Shown here one piece after another: positions 8,576 through 16,077 of a DNA stretch of 45,805 nucleotides. Location of the stretch: contig NZ_JBAKFX010000035.1 of the NCBI RefSeq assembly GCF_037577855.1, positions 1 to 45,805 of the forward strand, read 5' to 3'. The position numbers and the translations under genes are program-made. The DNA comes from Dethiothermospora halolimnae. Lineage in GTDB: Bacteria > Bacillota > Clostridia > Tissierellales > VENL01. The stretch's first letter is position 1. The number at the start of each line of letters is the position of its first letter. A model generated the notes under the pieces. The model ran no database searches. It was not told where the DNA came from and was given only the letters and a program-made list of their open reading frames with translations.

Positions 8576-8749
8576 ACATAAGTCAAAGAATTTCTTAAAA
8601 GCATGGATCAATAAATCTCTTAAAAGCATGGAGCAATGAATTTCTTAAAAGCATGGATCAATGAATCTCTTAAAAGCATAGGTCAATGAATCTCTTAACA
8701 GCATAGGTCAATGAATCTCTTAAAAGCATAAGTCGATAAATTTCTTAAC
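8576..8749. repeat. Six 25-bp tandem repeats between kinase and regulator genes
   Basis: Complete units begin at 8593, 8618, 8643, 8668, 8693 and 8718, with consensus TCTTAAAAGCATRG-RTCAATGAATC, preceded by a 17-bp partial unit (8576-8592) and followed by a 7-bp partial (8743). The units touch with no spacers. The array lies in the untranslated stretch between the kinase stop (8765) and regulator start (8482). Confidence 0.92.
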
Positions 8750-8764
8750 AACTGAGTTGTAACC

Positions 8765-9925
8765 TTACAATAAAGGTAAACATCCCTCTATAATAAAACC
8801 TTGTTTAGAACTAAACTTAACTTGTCCCTTTACATCAGTTATCCTTTCCTTCATTCCCTTAAGTCCATGTCCCTTGTTAATAAACTCACATCCCTTACCA
8901 TTATCCCTAATGAAAAACTCTATTTTATCTTCTAAATATATTAGCTCAATAATAACATTAGATGCACATCCGTGTCTAACTGAGTTTGTTAGTGCCTCTT
9001 GGATAGTACGATATATAACTATATTTATTGATGGTCTGGTTTTTACTACTTTTCCTTTGACATTTAGTTTAATATTTACTTTAGTTTTATTTGAAAAGTC
9101 ATCAATAAGTTTTTCTATAGAATTTAAACCAACCGATATATTATCATGATTTTTTAATGTTTCTACAACTTCTCTAATCTTTTTTAATCCATCTCTCATA
9201 GAAATTATAGACTTTGATATTAATTCCTTTGAGCCTTTACTATCTTCCTCTAGTAAATGATAAGCCATTTCCATTTCCATTATAGTTCCAGTTATACTGT
9301 GTCCCAATGTATCATGTAAGTCCCTAGCTATTCTATTCCTTTCCTTTACAATAGTCAACTTCTCTATCTCATTTGCATATTCCCTTAACTCTCTATGGGC
9401 CTTCAATAATTCTTTATAAAGCTCTTCTTTATCTTCCTTTTCGCTTTTATAATATTGAGACAAATTAGTAACCACTAGCACAAAAGTATTTATTAATGTA
9501 AAGAATGCCATTTCTGATATATTCTTAAGATTAGGTCTATAATATATAAGGGTTAAATACTTTATAAGGGATATAATAACTGTTGTTATTCCTATGTAAA
9601 TACTGCTTCTTTTATTCAAAAAGAGGCTAATCTCTAACAATACTACTATATAAAAAGAATGAAAAAAGTAATTTATTAAAAATCTAGAATTATGCTCTAA
9701 AAAATATATAAGCATTATATCTAGAATAAAACTAAGTTTATATAATTTTTTATTTTTAAATAAAAAATTTCTTAATAAACCTACTATGATATAGAAAACA
9801 AAAATTATAGTTAAATTTAATAATCTACTACTCTGGGCATTTTCAAAATATATTCCACCATAAAATATTGTTGAAAGTATAATTAATTTTAATATAATAA
9901 AAATTTTCAATTTATTATTATTCAT
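8765..9925 (-). CDS. NarL-type sensor histidine kinase
   Basis: Membrane sensor kinase of about 386 residues. Five or six hydrophobic segments cover about residues 7-160, followed by a charged coiled-coil linker (about 160-195). The HisKA_3 domain has phospho-acceptor H204 (ARDLHDTLGHSITG, numbered from ATG 9925). The HATPase domain shows the N box IQEALTNSVRHG and the G boxes DNGKGC and GHGLKGM. The start is uncertain: the frame runs to a TTG at 9946 with no ribosome site, and ATG 9925 has only a weak TTAGGA. It pairs with the regulator at 7832-8482. The overall layout is like the kinase at 1091-2302, so the two systems are probably paralogous. Confidence 0.9.
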   Translation of the reverse strand: MNNNKLKIFIILKLIILSTIFYGGIYFENAQSSRLLNLTIIFVFYIIVGLLRNFLFKNKKLYKLSFILDIMLIYFLEHNSRFLINYFFHSFYIVVLLEISLFLNKRSSIYIGITTVIISLIKYLTLIYYRPNLKNISEMAFFTLINTFVLVVTNLSQYYKSEKEDKEELYKELLKAHRELREYANEIEKLTIVKERNRIARDLHDTLGHSITGTIMEMEMAYHLLEEDSKGSKELISKSIISMRDGLKKIREVVETLKNHDNISVGLNSIEKLIDDFSNKTKVNIKLNVKGKVVKTRPSINIVIYRTIQEALTNSVRHGCASNVIIELIYLEDKIEFFIRDNGKGCEFINKGHGLKGMKERITDVKGQVKFSSKQGFIIEGCLPLL

Positions 9926-9979
9926 ATCATTTATCAGTCCTAACAATTTATATGACTTTTAATCAGACTACAGATTGTT

Positions 9980-10558
9980 TTAATCATCTTCATCAATTTC
10001 AAACAATGCTCTAAAAAAATGATATACCTTTTTATTTGAAGGGCCCTTGTTTTGATGTTTTTCCACAAACTTATCTATATATTCTAGAAACTCCTCATGT
10101 TCTTTATCAGTTAAATATATCTCTGTTCCTCCTACTACTCCTGAACTAGATTTTAATTCCCCTTTTTTAGTATTTCTATATTTGTCAAAACTTCTCACTA
10201 CGTATTCTTTACTATTATCATATATATTTGCTATCATCTTTTGACTTTCATTTAACATAACATTTCTAATAGAATTATCTATCTCTTTATTATTTATTTG
10301 AAAATCTCCTGCAGTTGGCTTGTAATATTTAGCTATTATTCCATTTACCTCTTTTGTATGGGACAATTCTAATATTCCTGCCTTTTCTAATTTTTTAACA
10401 TGATAATGAACCTTAGCTGGAGTCTGCTCCATCTTATCCGCTATCTGTTTTACTGTAGCAGGCTCATTTAATCTATGATAATGGGACAATATTTTTAGTC
10501 TATAGGGATCAGAGAATGCTTTTATCTCTTCTTCTGTTGTTAATATTTTTGTTTTCAA
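9980..10558 (-). CDS. ArsR-like winged helix transcriptional regulator
   Basis: Cytoplasmic regulator of 192 residues. An ArsR/HTH_20-type winged helix is at about residues 8-80 (FSDPYRLKILSHY, ATVKQIADKMEQTPAKVHYHVKKLEKAGIL). The C-terminal part (about 90-192) is helical and may serve effector binding or dimerisation. No metal-binding cysteines are present. The start is TTG at 10558 with GAGGTG upstream. It follows the MFS gene by 34 bp and is probably co-transcribed and autoregulatory, using the dyad found at 11867-11902. Related regulators are common beside DHA3-type MFS exporters in clostridia. Confidence 0.9.
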   Translation of the reverse strand: MKTKILTTEEEIKAFSDPYRLKILSHYHRLNEPATVKQIADKMEQTPAKVHYHVKKLEKAGILELSHTKEVNGIIAKYYKPTAGDFQINNKEIDNSIRNVMLNESQKMIANIYDNSKEYVVRSFDKYRNTKKGELKSSSGVVGGTEIYLTDKEHEEFLEYIDKFVEKHQNKGPSNKKVYHFFRALFEIDEDD

Positions 10559-10592
10559 GTTTTATCACCTCTATCCCTATTATACACAACTT

Positions 10593-11852
10593 TTATTCAT
10601 TTCGGAAATTGATATTTAATAGTGGTAATAATGATGCTATCATTATTGAAACCCCCATAATTAAAAATAAATGTTCCATTTTAATTGCTTCAGATAATGC
10701 TCCTGACAATCCGCCCCCTAAAGGCATGGCAGCGCTTGTTAACATTCCCAATAGAGCACTTATTCTCCCTATTTTTTCCCTAGGAACTTTAGATAACATG
10801 TAAGCCGAAAGAGGTGATGTGGTAATAGGCATGATCATTCCAAACATAAAAAATATTATTGTAGCAAAAAGTAGTGGGGATATTAAAGTAAAGTTTATTA
10901 GAGCAGGTAAACTAAACAATGCATAACAAACCCCTAAAAGACTCATTCCAAAAGAAATAAGATAACCCTTCTTAAATTTCGACCCAACCTGGGCAGTAAT
11001 AACTCCTCCTAATATCACCCCGATTGGAAAGGCTAAATTCATTATGCTATATCCCTTAGGTCCAATATGCAAAATATCTGTAGCATAGGCTGGTAATAAT
11101 ACATTAAAAGGAGTTAAACAAAAATTTATAAAGGAAAAAAGTAATACCGCAATCAATACCACTGGTATCTCCTTCATTACTTTAAATCCCTCAATTAATT
11201 CTATAAAATAGCTTTTAACATTTAAAGATTTATTGTCTGTTGTTTCTTCCTTAATTTTTATATTAAAAATAGTAAAGGCAGAAATGAAAAATGTTAATCC
11301 ATCAATAAATATTGCCCCTGAAAACCCGGCTAAGGCAATTATAAATCCAGCTATTCCAAGTCCCGCAATTTCTGCAAAGGAACTTATAGATTGAGAAATT
11401 GAACTGGCTGATAAAAATAGTTTCTTTGGTAGTAAAAATGGGATTAATGACATTTTAGCAGGTCTAGCAAAGGATTCAAATGTGGAGTTCATAAAAGTAA
11501 ACATATATAAATGCCAAGGTAATAGTCTATTGGTTAGCAATAAAAATGCTGTTAACGACACCATTACTCCCCTTCCTATATCACAAATAACTATTCCCTT
11601 TATCTTTGATACCCTGTCAGCCAATACTCCAGCAAAAGGGCTAAATATTATAGAAGGAATACAATTTACTATGTATAATGTACCAAGTAATAACTTTGAC
11701 CCTGTCAAGTGATATACCATAAGAGAGTAAGCAACCGTATCAATAGAATCCCCAAATCTAGATATAAATCTAGCAAATAAAACCATTATATATTTTTTGT
11801 GTCCTAATAAATCTTTAATTGTTATCTTTTCTTTTTTTATATTAGCTTCCAT
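10593..11852 (-). CDS. MFS exporter, DHA3 (macrolide-efflux-like) family
   Basis: Twelve-helix major facilitator of 419 residues. The N-terminal part shows FARFISRFGDSIDTVAYSL and the A-loop motif FAGVLADRVSK, both typical of the DHA3/MefA-type drug exporters. The central loop (about 195-215) is charged (IKIKEETTDNKS). Start ATG 11852 follows TGGAGG. It is the first gene of an operon with the ArsR-like regulator, with a strong sigma-A-type promoter and a dyad operator directly upstream. Substrate cannot be told from sequence. Confidence 0.92.
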   Translation of the reverse strand: MEANIKKEKITIKDLLGHKKYIMVLFARFISRFGDSIDTVAYSLMVYHLTGSKLLLGTLYIVNCIPSIIFSPFAGVLADRVSKIKGIVICDIGRGVMVSLTAFLLLTNRLLPWHLYMFTFMNSTFESFARPAKMSLIPFLLPKKLFLSASSISQSISSFAEIAGLGIAGFIIALAGFSGAIFIDGLTFFISAFTIFNIKIKEETTDNKSLNVKSYFIELIEGFKVMKEIPVVLIAVLLFSFINFCLTPFNVLLPAYATDILHIGPKGYSIMNLAFPIGVILGGVITAQVGSKFKKGYLISFGMSLLGVCYALFSLPALINFTLISPLLFATIIFFMFGMIMPITTSPLSAYMLSKVPREKIGRISALLGMLTSAAMPLGGGLSGALSEAIKMEHLFLIMGVSIMIASLLPLLNINFRNE

Positions 11853-11866
11853 TAAAAAACCTCCAT

Positions 11867-11902
11867 CATTAAAATATTTTTAACGTTAATATTATTTTAA
11901 TG
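11867..11902 (-). promoter_or_regulatory. Large dyad, probable operator of the MFS/ArsR operon
   Basis: Arms CATTAAAATA (11867-11876) and TATTTTAATG (11893-11902) are perfect complements, and a nested perfect palindrome TTAACGTTAA (11880-11889) has the same centre. The dyad covers the -10 box and reaches to within a few bases of the ribosome site, so a bound dimer would block initiation. The ArsR-like protein of the same operon is the likely ligand. Confidence 0.65.
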
Positions 11903-11922
11903 ATTCTTTTTTATTATGTCAA
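11894..11922 (-). promoter_or_regulatory. Sigma-A-type promoter of MFS/ArsR operon
   Basis: TTGACA (11922-11917), 17-bp spacer, TAAAAT (11899-11894). The -10 box sits inside the outer arm of the dyad operator. Confidence 0.75.
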
Positions 11923-12040
11923 TGTTTTTTTCTGAGTTTTTTATTTAAAAAGGAAAACTTATTATTTTTATATAAATATTAGAACTTATATTTTCCCACC
12001 AAAAAGATAAAAATAATTTTGTAAGTTAATAAACTTACAG

Positions 12041-12077
12041 TTTGGTTATTGGGGATTACGAATCCCCAATAACCAAA
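12041..12077 (+). repeat. Long palindrome A in leader of the Ser/Thr/Met-rich protein
   Basis: TTTGGTTATTGGGGATT, loop ACG, then its exact complement: 17-bp perfect arms. This is the palindrome A family with longer, different flanks that also pair. It lies 50 bp upstream of the ATG at 12128, within what is probably the 5' leader; flanking GTAAG/CTTAC segments (12021-12037, 12096-12100) could extend the pairing. Confidence 0.75.
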
Positions 12078-12127
12078 CCTTTGTAGGTTAAAAAGCTTAC
12101 AAAATAAATCATATCGGAGGTTATTTG

Positions 12128-12481
12128 ATGAACAATTATTCTAATATGTCTGGTCAAAATAATTTTGATGTAAGAGCATATGAGATTGCCGAAGCTAGAA
12201 GAAGAATGGGATTAACAAATAACTATAGTAGTACTATGACAAGTTCAACTAATGGTGCTATGTCAACTAATATGGGTATGTCAAGTAGTACTACTACACC
12301 TACTGGTAATACAATGTCAAATAATACTACTATGTCAAGTCCTATGATAAGTTATAATACTACTGGAACCATCGGTACTGTTCCATCTTTAATGGAATCC
12401 CAATCTATAGATTATAGTGAAATTCAAAAAGCAAGGCAAAAAATGAATCAAGGTTCGTCAACAAGTTCTCTGATAAGATAG
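12128..12481 (+). CDS. Low-complexity Ser/Thr/Asn/Met-rich small protein
   Basis: A 117-residue protein, one of only a few plus-strand genes. The N terminus (about 1-32) contains AYEIAEARRRMGL and the C-terminal part (about 95-110) contains SEIQKARQKM, two related charged motifs at either end of a linker of about 60 residues made almost only of S, T, N, G and M (repeats of TMS, TNMGMSSS). I do not recognise the family. The start is ATG 12128 (GGAGG at 12116-12120), followed by a strong terminator, so it is a real single-gene unit. No signal peptide or membrane segment. The two end motifs could bind the same partner, with a flexible linker between; a spore or surface role is possible but not shown. 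Confidence 0.75.
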   Translation: MNNYSNMSGQNNFDVRAYEIAEARRRMGLTNNYSSTMTSSTNGAMSTNMGMSSSTTTPTGNTMSNNTTMSSPMISYNTTGTIGTVPSLMESQSIDYSEIQKARQKMNQGSSTSSLIR

Positions 12482-12482
12482 G

Positions 12483-12509
12483 CAAAAGCGGCCCTTTGGG
12501 CCGCTTTTG
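12483..12509 (+). terminator. Rho-independent terminator
   Basis: CAAAAGCGGCCC, loop TTT, and the complement: 12-bp GC-rich stem starting 2 bp after the stop of the low-complexity protein gene. Confidence 0.85.
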
Positions 12510-12521
12510 AATTGTAAATTA

Positions 12522-12663
12522 GCTGGGGGATTACGAATCCCCCAGCAACTAAATAAAGTAATCTTCGAATTAATTCGAAGCTAAAAATAATCTTTGAATT
12601 AATTCGAAGCTATGTGTATTTAGCTATAGGCAATAAACCTATTTGCTTACTTTGCCTAAAGCT
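12522..12663. repeat. Palindrome A and twin CTTCGAATTAATTCGAAG palindromes
   Basis: Palindrome A with arm GCTGGGGGATT at 12522-12546. Two direct copies of an 18-bp palindrome, CTTCGAATTAATTCGAAG (12564-12581) and a one-base variant (12592-12609), each followed by CTA. A further hairpin AGCTATAGGCAA / TTGCCTAAAGCT (12622-12663) lies just downstream of the minus-strand gene ending at 12680 and may act as its terminator. Confidence 0.7.
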
Positions 12664-12679
12664 ACTAGCAAATTATATC

Positions 12680-13090
12680 TTAATAATATCCGTATCCTGG
12701 GCCATAACCATACCCTGGACCATAACCATATCCTGGTCTATAACCGTATCCAGGCCTATACCTAGGATATCTTCTTCTTCTGAATAATTCTTGTAATAAT
12801 ATTATTCCTGTTATATCCCTCAATAGTCTTCTTCTACTATAGTAAGGTCTCTGTTCTGCTGATACATTCTTTGACATTCCTCTTCTATTATCATAAGGGT
12901 CTTCTCCTAATTCTGGACATTCTTTTATCATCTTCTCACAAACTTCATCTACCATTTTTTCATAGTCTTCCTCATCACATTCATAATACTCTGGCATTTC
13001 ATAGGTATGTCTATCTATACAATCCATTACTTTAGGATGTACTCTATAATATAATTCTGGATAAGGCATATTATTATATTGATAATCCAT
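12680..13090 (-). CDS. Tyr/Gly-rich protein with PGYGYG repeats
   Basis: A 136-residue protein. Residues 1-70 are acidic and Tyr/Cys-containing (YYECDEEDYEKMV, CEKMIKECPEL), residues 80-108 are basic (YYSRRRLLRD, FRRRRYPRYR), and the C-terminal 25 residues are four tandem repeats of PGYGYG/R, encoded by an 18-bp DNA repeat (12690-12761). Ribosome site GGGAGG before ATG 13090. I do not recognise a named family. Tyr/Gly tails of this kind are found in structural proteins of spore coats, where tyrosines can be cross-linked; that role is inference. No signal peptide. Confidence 0.75.
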   Translation of the reverse strand: MDYQYNNMPYPELYYRVHPKVMDCIDRHTYEMPEYYECDEEDYEKMVDEVCEKMIKECPELGEDPYDNRRGMSKNVSAEQRPYYSRRRLLRDITGIILLQELFRRRRYPRYRPGYGYRPGYGYGPGYGYGPGYGYY

Positions 13091-13154
13091 AAAAAAACCT
13101 CCCTCTATTAAATATAATATTTTTATGCAATATTATATTATGAATTTAGGAAGG

Positions 13155-13655
13155 TTTTTGACACAATTGCCGAAGAGTTTGCCTTCGGAATTGTTAATTG
13201 TAAATTTTAAATTATAAATTGGGGTTGTTTTATAGTTTTTGGTTGTTAGTTGTTTTTATTCTTTTAATTGGTTTTATTTTCGGCTCTTTTCCGCCACTTT
13301 CAGGGCGGGGGACTGAATATATTCAGTCCCTACATCTTTGGTTGGTGGATTACGAATCCCCCAACACCGAAAGCCGTAATGGGGAATATACGTAGTGTGG
13401 AATTCATTCCACGGTTTCCTTTAATTCTTCAATTAAAAATTTCCGGAGAATGAATTCTCCTCTACGTTTCAAAAAAGTGTTTTATGGTTGCCCCTTGGAC
13501 AGGGCATGCCCTGTCCCTACATATGAGGAGGCATAGTTCCGTCTCCTTACACTTCTTCTTTCTTCTTTACACTTTCCTCTTTAATAATAGTAGCTTCGAC
13601 TTCAGTCGAAGGTTTCCTTCTTTATTCTTTATTCTCTATTCTTTATTCTCTGCTT
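13155..13655. repeat. Composite palindromic repeat block
   Basis: In order: CCGAAG...CTTCGG hairpin with AATTGTTAATTGTAAATT tail (13167-13220); CCGCCACTTTCAGGGCGG (13291-13308); palindrome B with arms GGGACTGAATA (13309-13330); palindrome A (13341-13365); family D hairpin GTGGAATTCATTCCAC then GGTTTCC (about 13397-13419); GGAGAATGAATTCTCC (13444-13459); a second B, GGACAGGGCATGCCCTGTCC (13498-13517); family C tract (13552-13586); a second D hairpin CTTCGACTTCAGTCGAAG (13594-13611) with the TTCTTTATTCTCTATTC tail up to the permease stop. The part 13261-13420 is a diverged copy of 210-360. Confidence 0.8.
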
Positions 13656-14417
13656 CTATAAAGCTTCTACTCTCTTCATTCTATATATAGTCAATATATT
13701 AAAAACTACTATATAAACAAAAGTGACTCCAAAACTAATCCACGGTATACCACCACTTTGATCTAACATATTTGCATGTGTTACTAAATTATATGGTAAA
13801 AATTCACTAATTGAATTTATTTTATAAAATAAAGGCATAGTAAATATTATAGCTAAAGTTAAGAATCCTGCGATTAGCCCTTTTTTTACTAAACTACTTA
13901 ATAATACTATCAAAGATATATTAAATATATAATAACTAGAAAATAATAAAGCTCCTTTCATTACTTGCAAATAGTCAATAACATCTTTACTAAATAATAT
14001 TTTTGAATAATAATAATTAATTGAAAAACCTATAAACATAAATATAGGAATAACTAAACTATAGTTTATAGTCTTTGCTAGAACCATTCCAGTCTTTGAT
14101 ACTCCTTTAGAATAGGGAAAGGCTAAAGTCTGTCCCTTAACTTCATCTGCTAATATTCCCATCAATGATAAAGCTAGAACTATATTAACTATTTGAAATA
14201 AATCCTTCATATAATTTTGTACTGCCATTTTTTGTGTCATTTCTATAGAAGCCACTATATTCATTGAAACCTGATTTTCTAGTATTTTAGGTAACATTTT
14301 AAGCATTAAAGGGTCAAGTATGGCAAATAGTACTATGCTTACTCCTATTATTAAATATTTATAACTTCTTATGCCCTCTATTATCTCTTTTTTTAAATAA
14401 GCTTTAAAACTATTCAT
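13656..14417 (-). CDS. ABC exporter permease of SigY-type locus (YxlG-like)
   Basis: Membrane permease of 253 residues with about six helices (near 20-40, 75-95, 115-140, 150-175, 180-200, 225-245). It has the ABC-2 type topology without a large extracellular domain, as in YxlG/YtrC-type permeases. The start ATG at 14417 overlaps the ATPase gene by 8 bp, with GGTGGTGAAGGG as ribosome site. The last residues (AL) and stop fall at the edge of a dispersed repeat tract. Partner of the ATPase at 14410-15330; last gene of the SigY-like locus. Confidence 0.88.
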   Translation of the reverse strand: MNSFKAYLKKEIIEGIRSYKYLIIGVSIVLFAILDPLMLKMLPKILENQVSMNIVASIEMTQKMAVQNYMKDLFQIVNIVLALSLMGILADEVKGQTLAFPYSKGVSKTGMVLAKTINYSLVIPIFMFIGFSINYYYSKILFSKDVIDYLQVMKGALLFSSYYIFNISLIVLLSSLVKKGLIAGFLTLAIIFTMPLFYKINSISEFLPYNLVTHANMLDQSGGIPWISFGVTFVYIVVFNILTIYRMKRVEAL

Positions 14418-15330
14418 TTCCCTTCACCACCTTCATAAATATTTCCTCTAGGTTATTTTTTCTTAAGTTATAGGATATAACTGGATTATCAAATTGTGAT
14501 ATGATTTTAAGTAGTTTACTACCTGCTATATCACTATTATTTACATAAACACTTATCATGTTTTTATCTACATTTATTTTATCTATCCATTTATTTTTAT
14601 TAAGCTCTGCTATATCGCTATTAAATTCTTTTTTAAATTCAATATCATATACCGGTGAAATATATTTATTGGTTATCTCTTCTAAACTTCCCTTCAAAGT
14701 AATTTTTTTATCATTTAATATAGCAACCTCATCACATACCCTTTCCACATCATTTAATATATGGGTTGATAAAAATACAGTAATATTTTCATCCTTTAAT
14801 CTTTTGATTATATTAAGCATATCTTTTCTACCTTCAGGGTCTAATGCAGATGATGGCTCATCTAAAAAAATTATATTTGGATTGTTATATACAGCTACAG
14901 CCAAACCAAGTCTCTGCCTCATCCCCCTTGAGTATCCTCCAACTTTTCTATTAGCTGCTTTTTTTAAATCCACCTCTTCTAATAATTTCTCAGTTCTAGT
15001 TTTTATATCTTTTTTACTATATCCAATAACTTCGCCTATAAAGTTTAAATATTCAAATCCCGTCATATAGGGATAAAACTTAGGATCTTCAGGCAGATAT
15101 CCTATCTTCTTCATTATTTCTTTTTTATTTTTTGTCATACTCATACCATCTATCTCTATATGACCTTTATTATAATCTATTAATCCTGTTAGAATGTTCA
15201 TTGTAGTTGACTTGCCTACCCCATTATGACCTAAAAACCCATATATTTTTCCATCTTCTACTTGAAAATCTATACCATCTAAAACTTTGTATTCTCTATA
15301 GCTTTTATGCAAGTTTGTAACTTTTATCAT
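14410..15330 (-). CDS. ABC exporter ATPase of SigY-type locus (YxlF-like)
   Basis: ABC ATPase of 306 residues: Walker A GHNGVGKST, Q loop GYLPEDPKFYPYM, signature YSRGMRQRL (G replaced in the usual LSGG), Walker B NIIFLDEPSSALD and switch His in LSTHIL. The open frame extends to 15396, but ATG 15330 follows AGAAGGAGGTATTAAC and lies one base after the stop of the small PLDc_N gene, so I use it. The order PLDc_N protein, ATPase, permease equals yxlE-yxlF-yxlG of the B. subtilis sigY operon. Confidence 0.93.
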   Translation of the reverse strand: MIKVTNLHKSYREYKVLDGIDFQVEDGKIYGFLGHNGVGKSTTMNILTGLIDYNKGHIEIDGMSMTKNKKEIMKKIGYLPEDPKFYPYMTGFEYLNFIGEVIGYSKKDIKTRTEKLLEEVDLKKAANRKVGGYSRGMRQRLGLAVAVYNNPNIIFLDEPSSALDPEGRKDMLNIIKRLKDENITVFLSTHILNDVERVCDEVAILNDKKITLKGSLEEITNKYISPVYDIEFKKEFNSDIAELNKNKWIDKINVDKNMISVYVNNSDIAGSKLLKIISQFDNPVISYNLRKNNLEEIFMKVVKGNE

Positions 15331-15331
15331 G

Positions 15332-15538
15332 TTAATACCTCCTTCTGCCAAATAGCAAATACCCAATAGGTCCAAATGTTGAGACCAATAATACAATTAA
15401 TAACCATATTGGTTTTGATAAACTCCTAACTCCTTTTCTAAATATTAAAGTGATACAAAGTATTTTAAGACCAAACTCTAAAATAATTAGTGGTAACAAA
15501 AGTTTTATTATTTCCATAGTTGTTAACCCTTCAAACAT
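15332..15538 (-). CDS. Small PLDc_N membrane protein (YxlE-like)
   Basis: A 68-residue protein with two membrane helices (about 8-32 and 42-62) and the PLDc_N signature: KPIWLLIVLL, FGPIGYLLFGRRRY. In B. subtilis YxlE is such a protein and a negative regulator of SigY activity. ATG 15538 has AAAGGAG nine bases upstream; an alternative ATG seven codons in has GAAGGG. It is the first gene downstream of the second ECF promoter (15574-15600), so this part of the locus can be transcribed on its own. Confidence 0.85.
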   Translation of the reverse strand: MFEGLTTMEIIKLLLPLIILEFGLKILCITLIFRKGVRSLSKPIWLLIVLLVSTFGPIGYLLFGRRRY

Positions 15539-15573
15539 AATATATTTCTCCTTTCTTTTTCGATTTCATTAAT

Positions 15574-15600
15574 ATAACGTATAACTCTTCAAAAAGTTCA
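15574..15600 (-). promoter_or_regulatory. Second ECF-type promoter, before PLDc_N/ABC genes
   Basis: Minus strand: TGAAC (15600-15596), 16-bp spacer, CGTTAT (15579-15574), then ATTAATGAA. The same elements with the same 16-bp spacer stand before the sigma gene at 17041-17067, and TTTTTGA next to the -35 and TTAT before the -10 are also shared. The reported B. subtilis SigY promoter has a similar TGAAC ... CGTC form. Start of transcription is expected near 15567. Confidence 0.75.
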
Positions 15601-15745
15601 TAACAAAGTCACCTTCGGTTCTACTTTGTTATGTGGAGAATACAAACATTTCTTAATAAACTGTGGGATTACGAATCCCCCAGCAACTGGATTTTATTAT
15701 TGTTATATATTATATGGCTTTAAAATCCTCCTGAATATATTCAGG
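15600..15745. repeat. Family F hairpin, palindromes A and B between ECF promoter and terminator
   Basis: Family F hairpin ATAACAAAGTCACCTTCGGTT...CTTTGTTAT at 15600-15632 abuts the -35 box. Palindrome A with one arm mismatch at 15661-15683. Palindrome B type CCTGAATATATTCAGG at 15730-15745, followed by ACCTACAT. Confidence 0.7.
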
Positions 15746-15767
15746 ACCTACATAAAGAACCGTTTAA

Positions 15768-15808
15768 TAAAAAAAGAAAATTAAAATGACTTTTCATCTT
15801 AATTTTCT
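15768..15808 (-). terminator. Terminator splitting the SigY-type locus
   Basis: Minus strand: AGAAAATTAAGATGA, loop AAAG, TCATTTTAATTTTCT, then TTTTT (arms 15794-15808 and 15775-15789, one mismatch). The stop codon of the zinc-ribbon gene (15799-15801) is in the stem. It ends the sigma/anti-sigma unit before the second ECF promoter. Confidence 0.75.
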
Positions 15809-16077
15809 TCCACTGGCTCTCCACAGTATGAGCAATATTTAGAATTAAGTTTTATATTTTTTCTACAGTTGGGACACTCCTTAGTTTTAAATATAATTCG
15901 AGTTACAATTAGATAGATTATTAGATTACTAGGGACATTTAACAACCCAAATATTCCCCACAACCATTTGTTTTCTCCTCTTTTAGATGCATCATAAAAT
16001 ATCCAGCTAGCCTGTATAAGCAATAGTGTGGCAATTCCTCCCCAAATTAATGGATGGATAACTCTAAGTTCTTCCAT
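15799..16077 (-). CDS. Zinc-ribbon membrane protein in SigY-type locus (YxlD position)
   Basis: A 92-residue protein with two membrane helices (about 8-28 and 40-62) and a C-terminal zinc ribbon: CPNC at about 69-72 and CSYCGEP at about 82-88. The helices resemble the PLDc_N/YxlD type (WGIFGLLNVPSNLIIYLI). It overlaps the anti-sigma gene by 14 bp (AAGGAG before ATG 16077). In the sigY operon the corresponding slot is yxlD, which with YxlC holds SigY inactive. The fused zinc ribbon is an addition. Likely part of the anti-sigma complex at the membrane; inferred from position. Confidence 0.82.
   Translation of the reverse strand: MEELRVIHPLIWGGIATLLLIQASWIFYDASKRGENKWLWGIFGLLNVPSNLIIYLIVTRIIFKTKECPNCRKNIKLNSKYCSYCGEPVEEN

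Noticed and set aside
8576..8749. CRISPR array
   Set aside because: The 25-bp units are contiguous with no spacers, and no cas genes are present.
13268..13690. Plus-strand open frames of 61 and 68 codons
   Set aside because: They translate the composite repeat block; similar frames appear wherever the block occurs.
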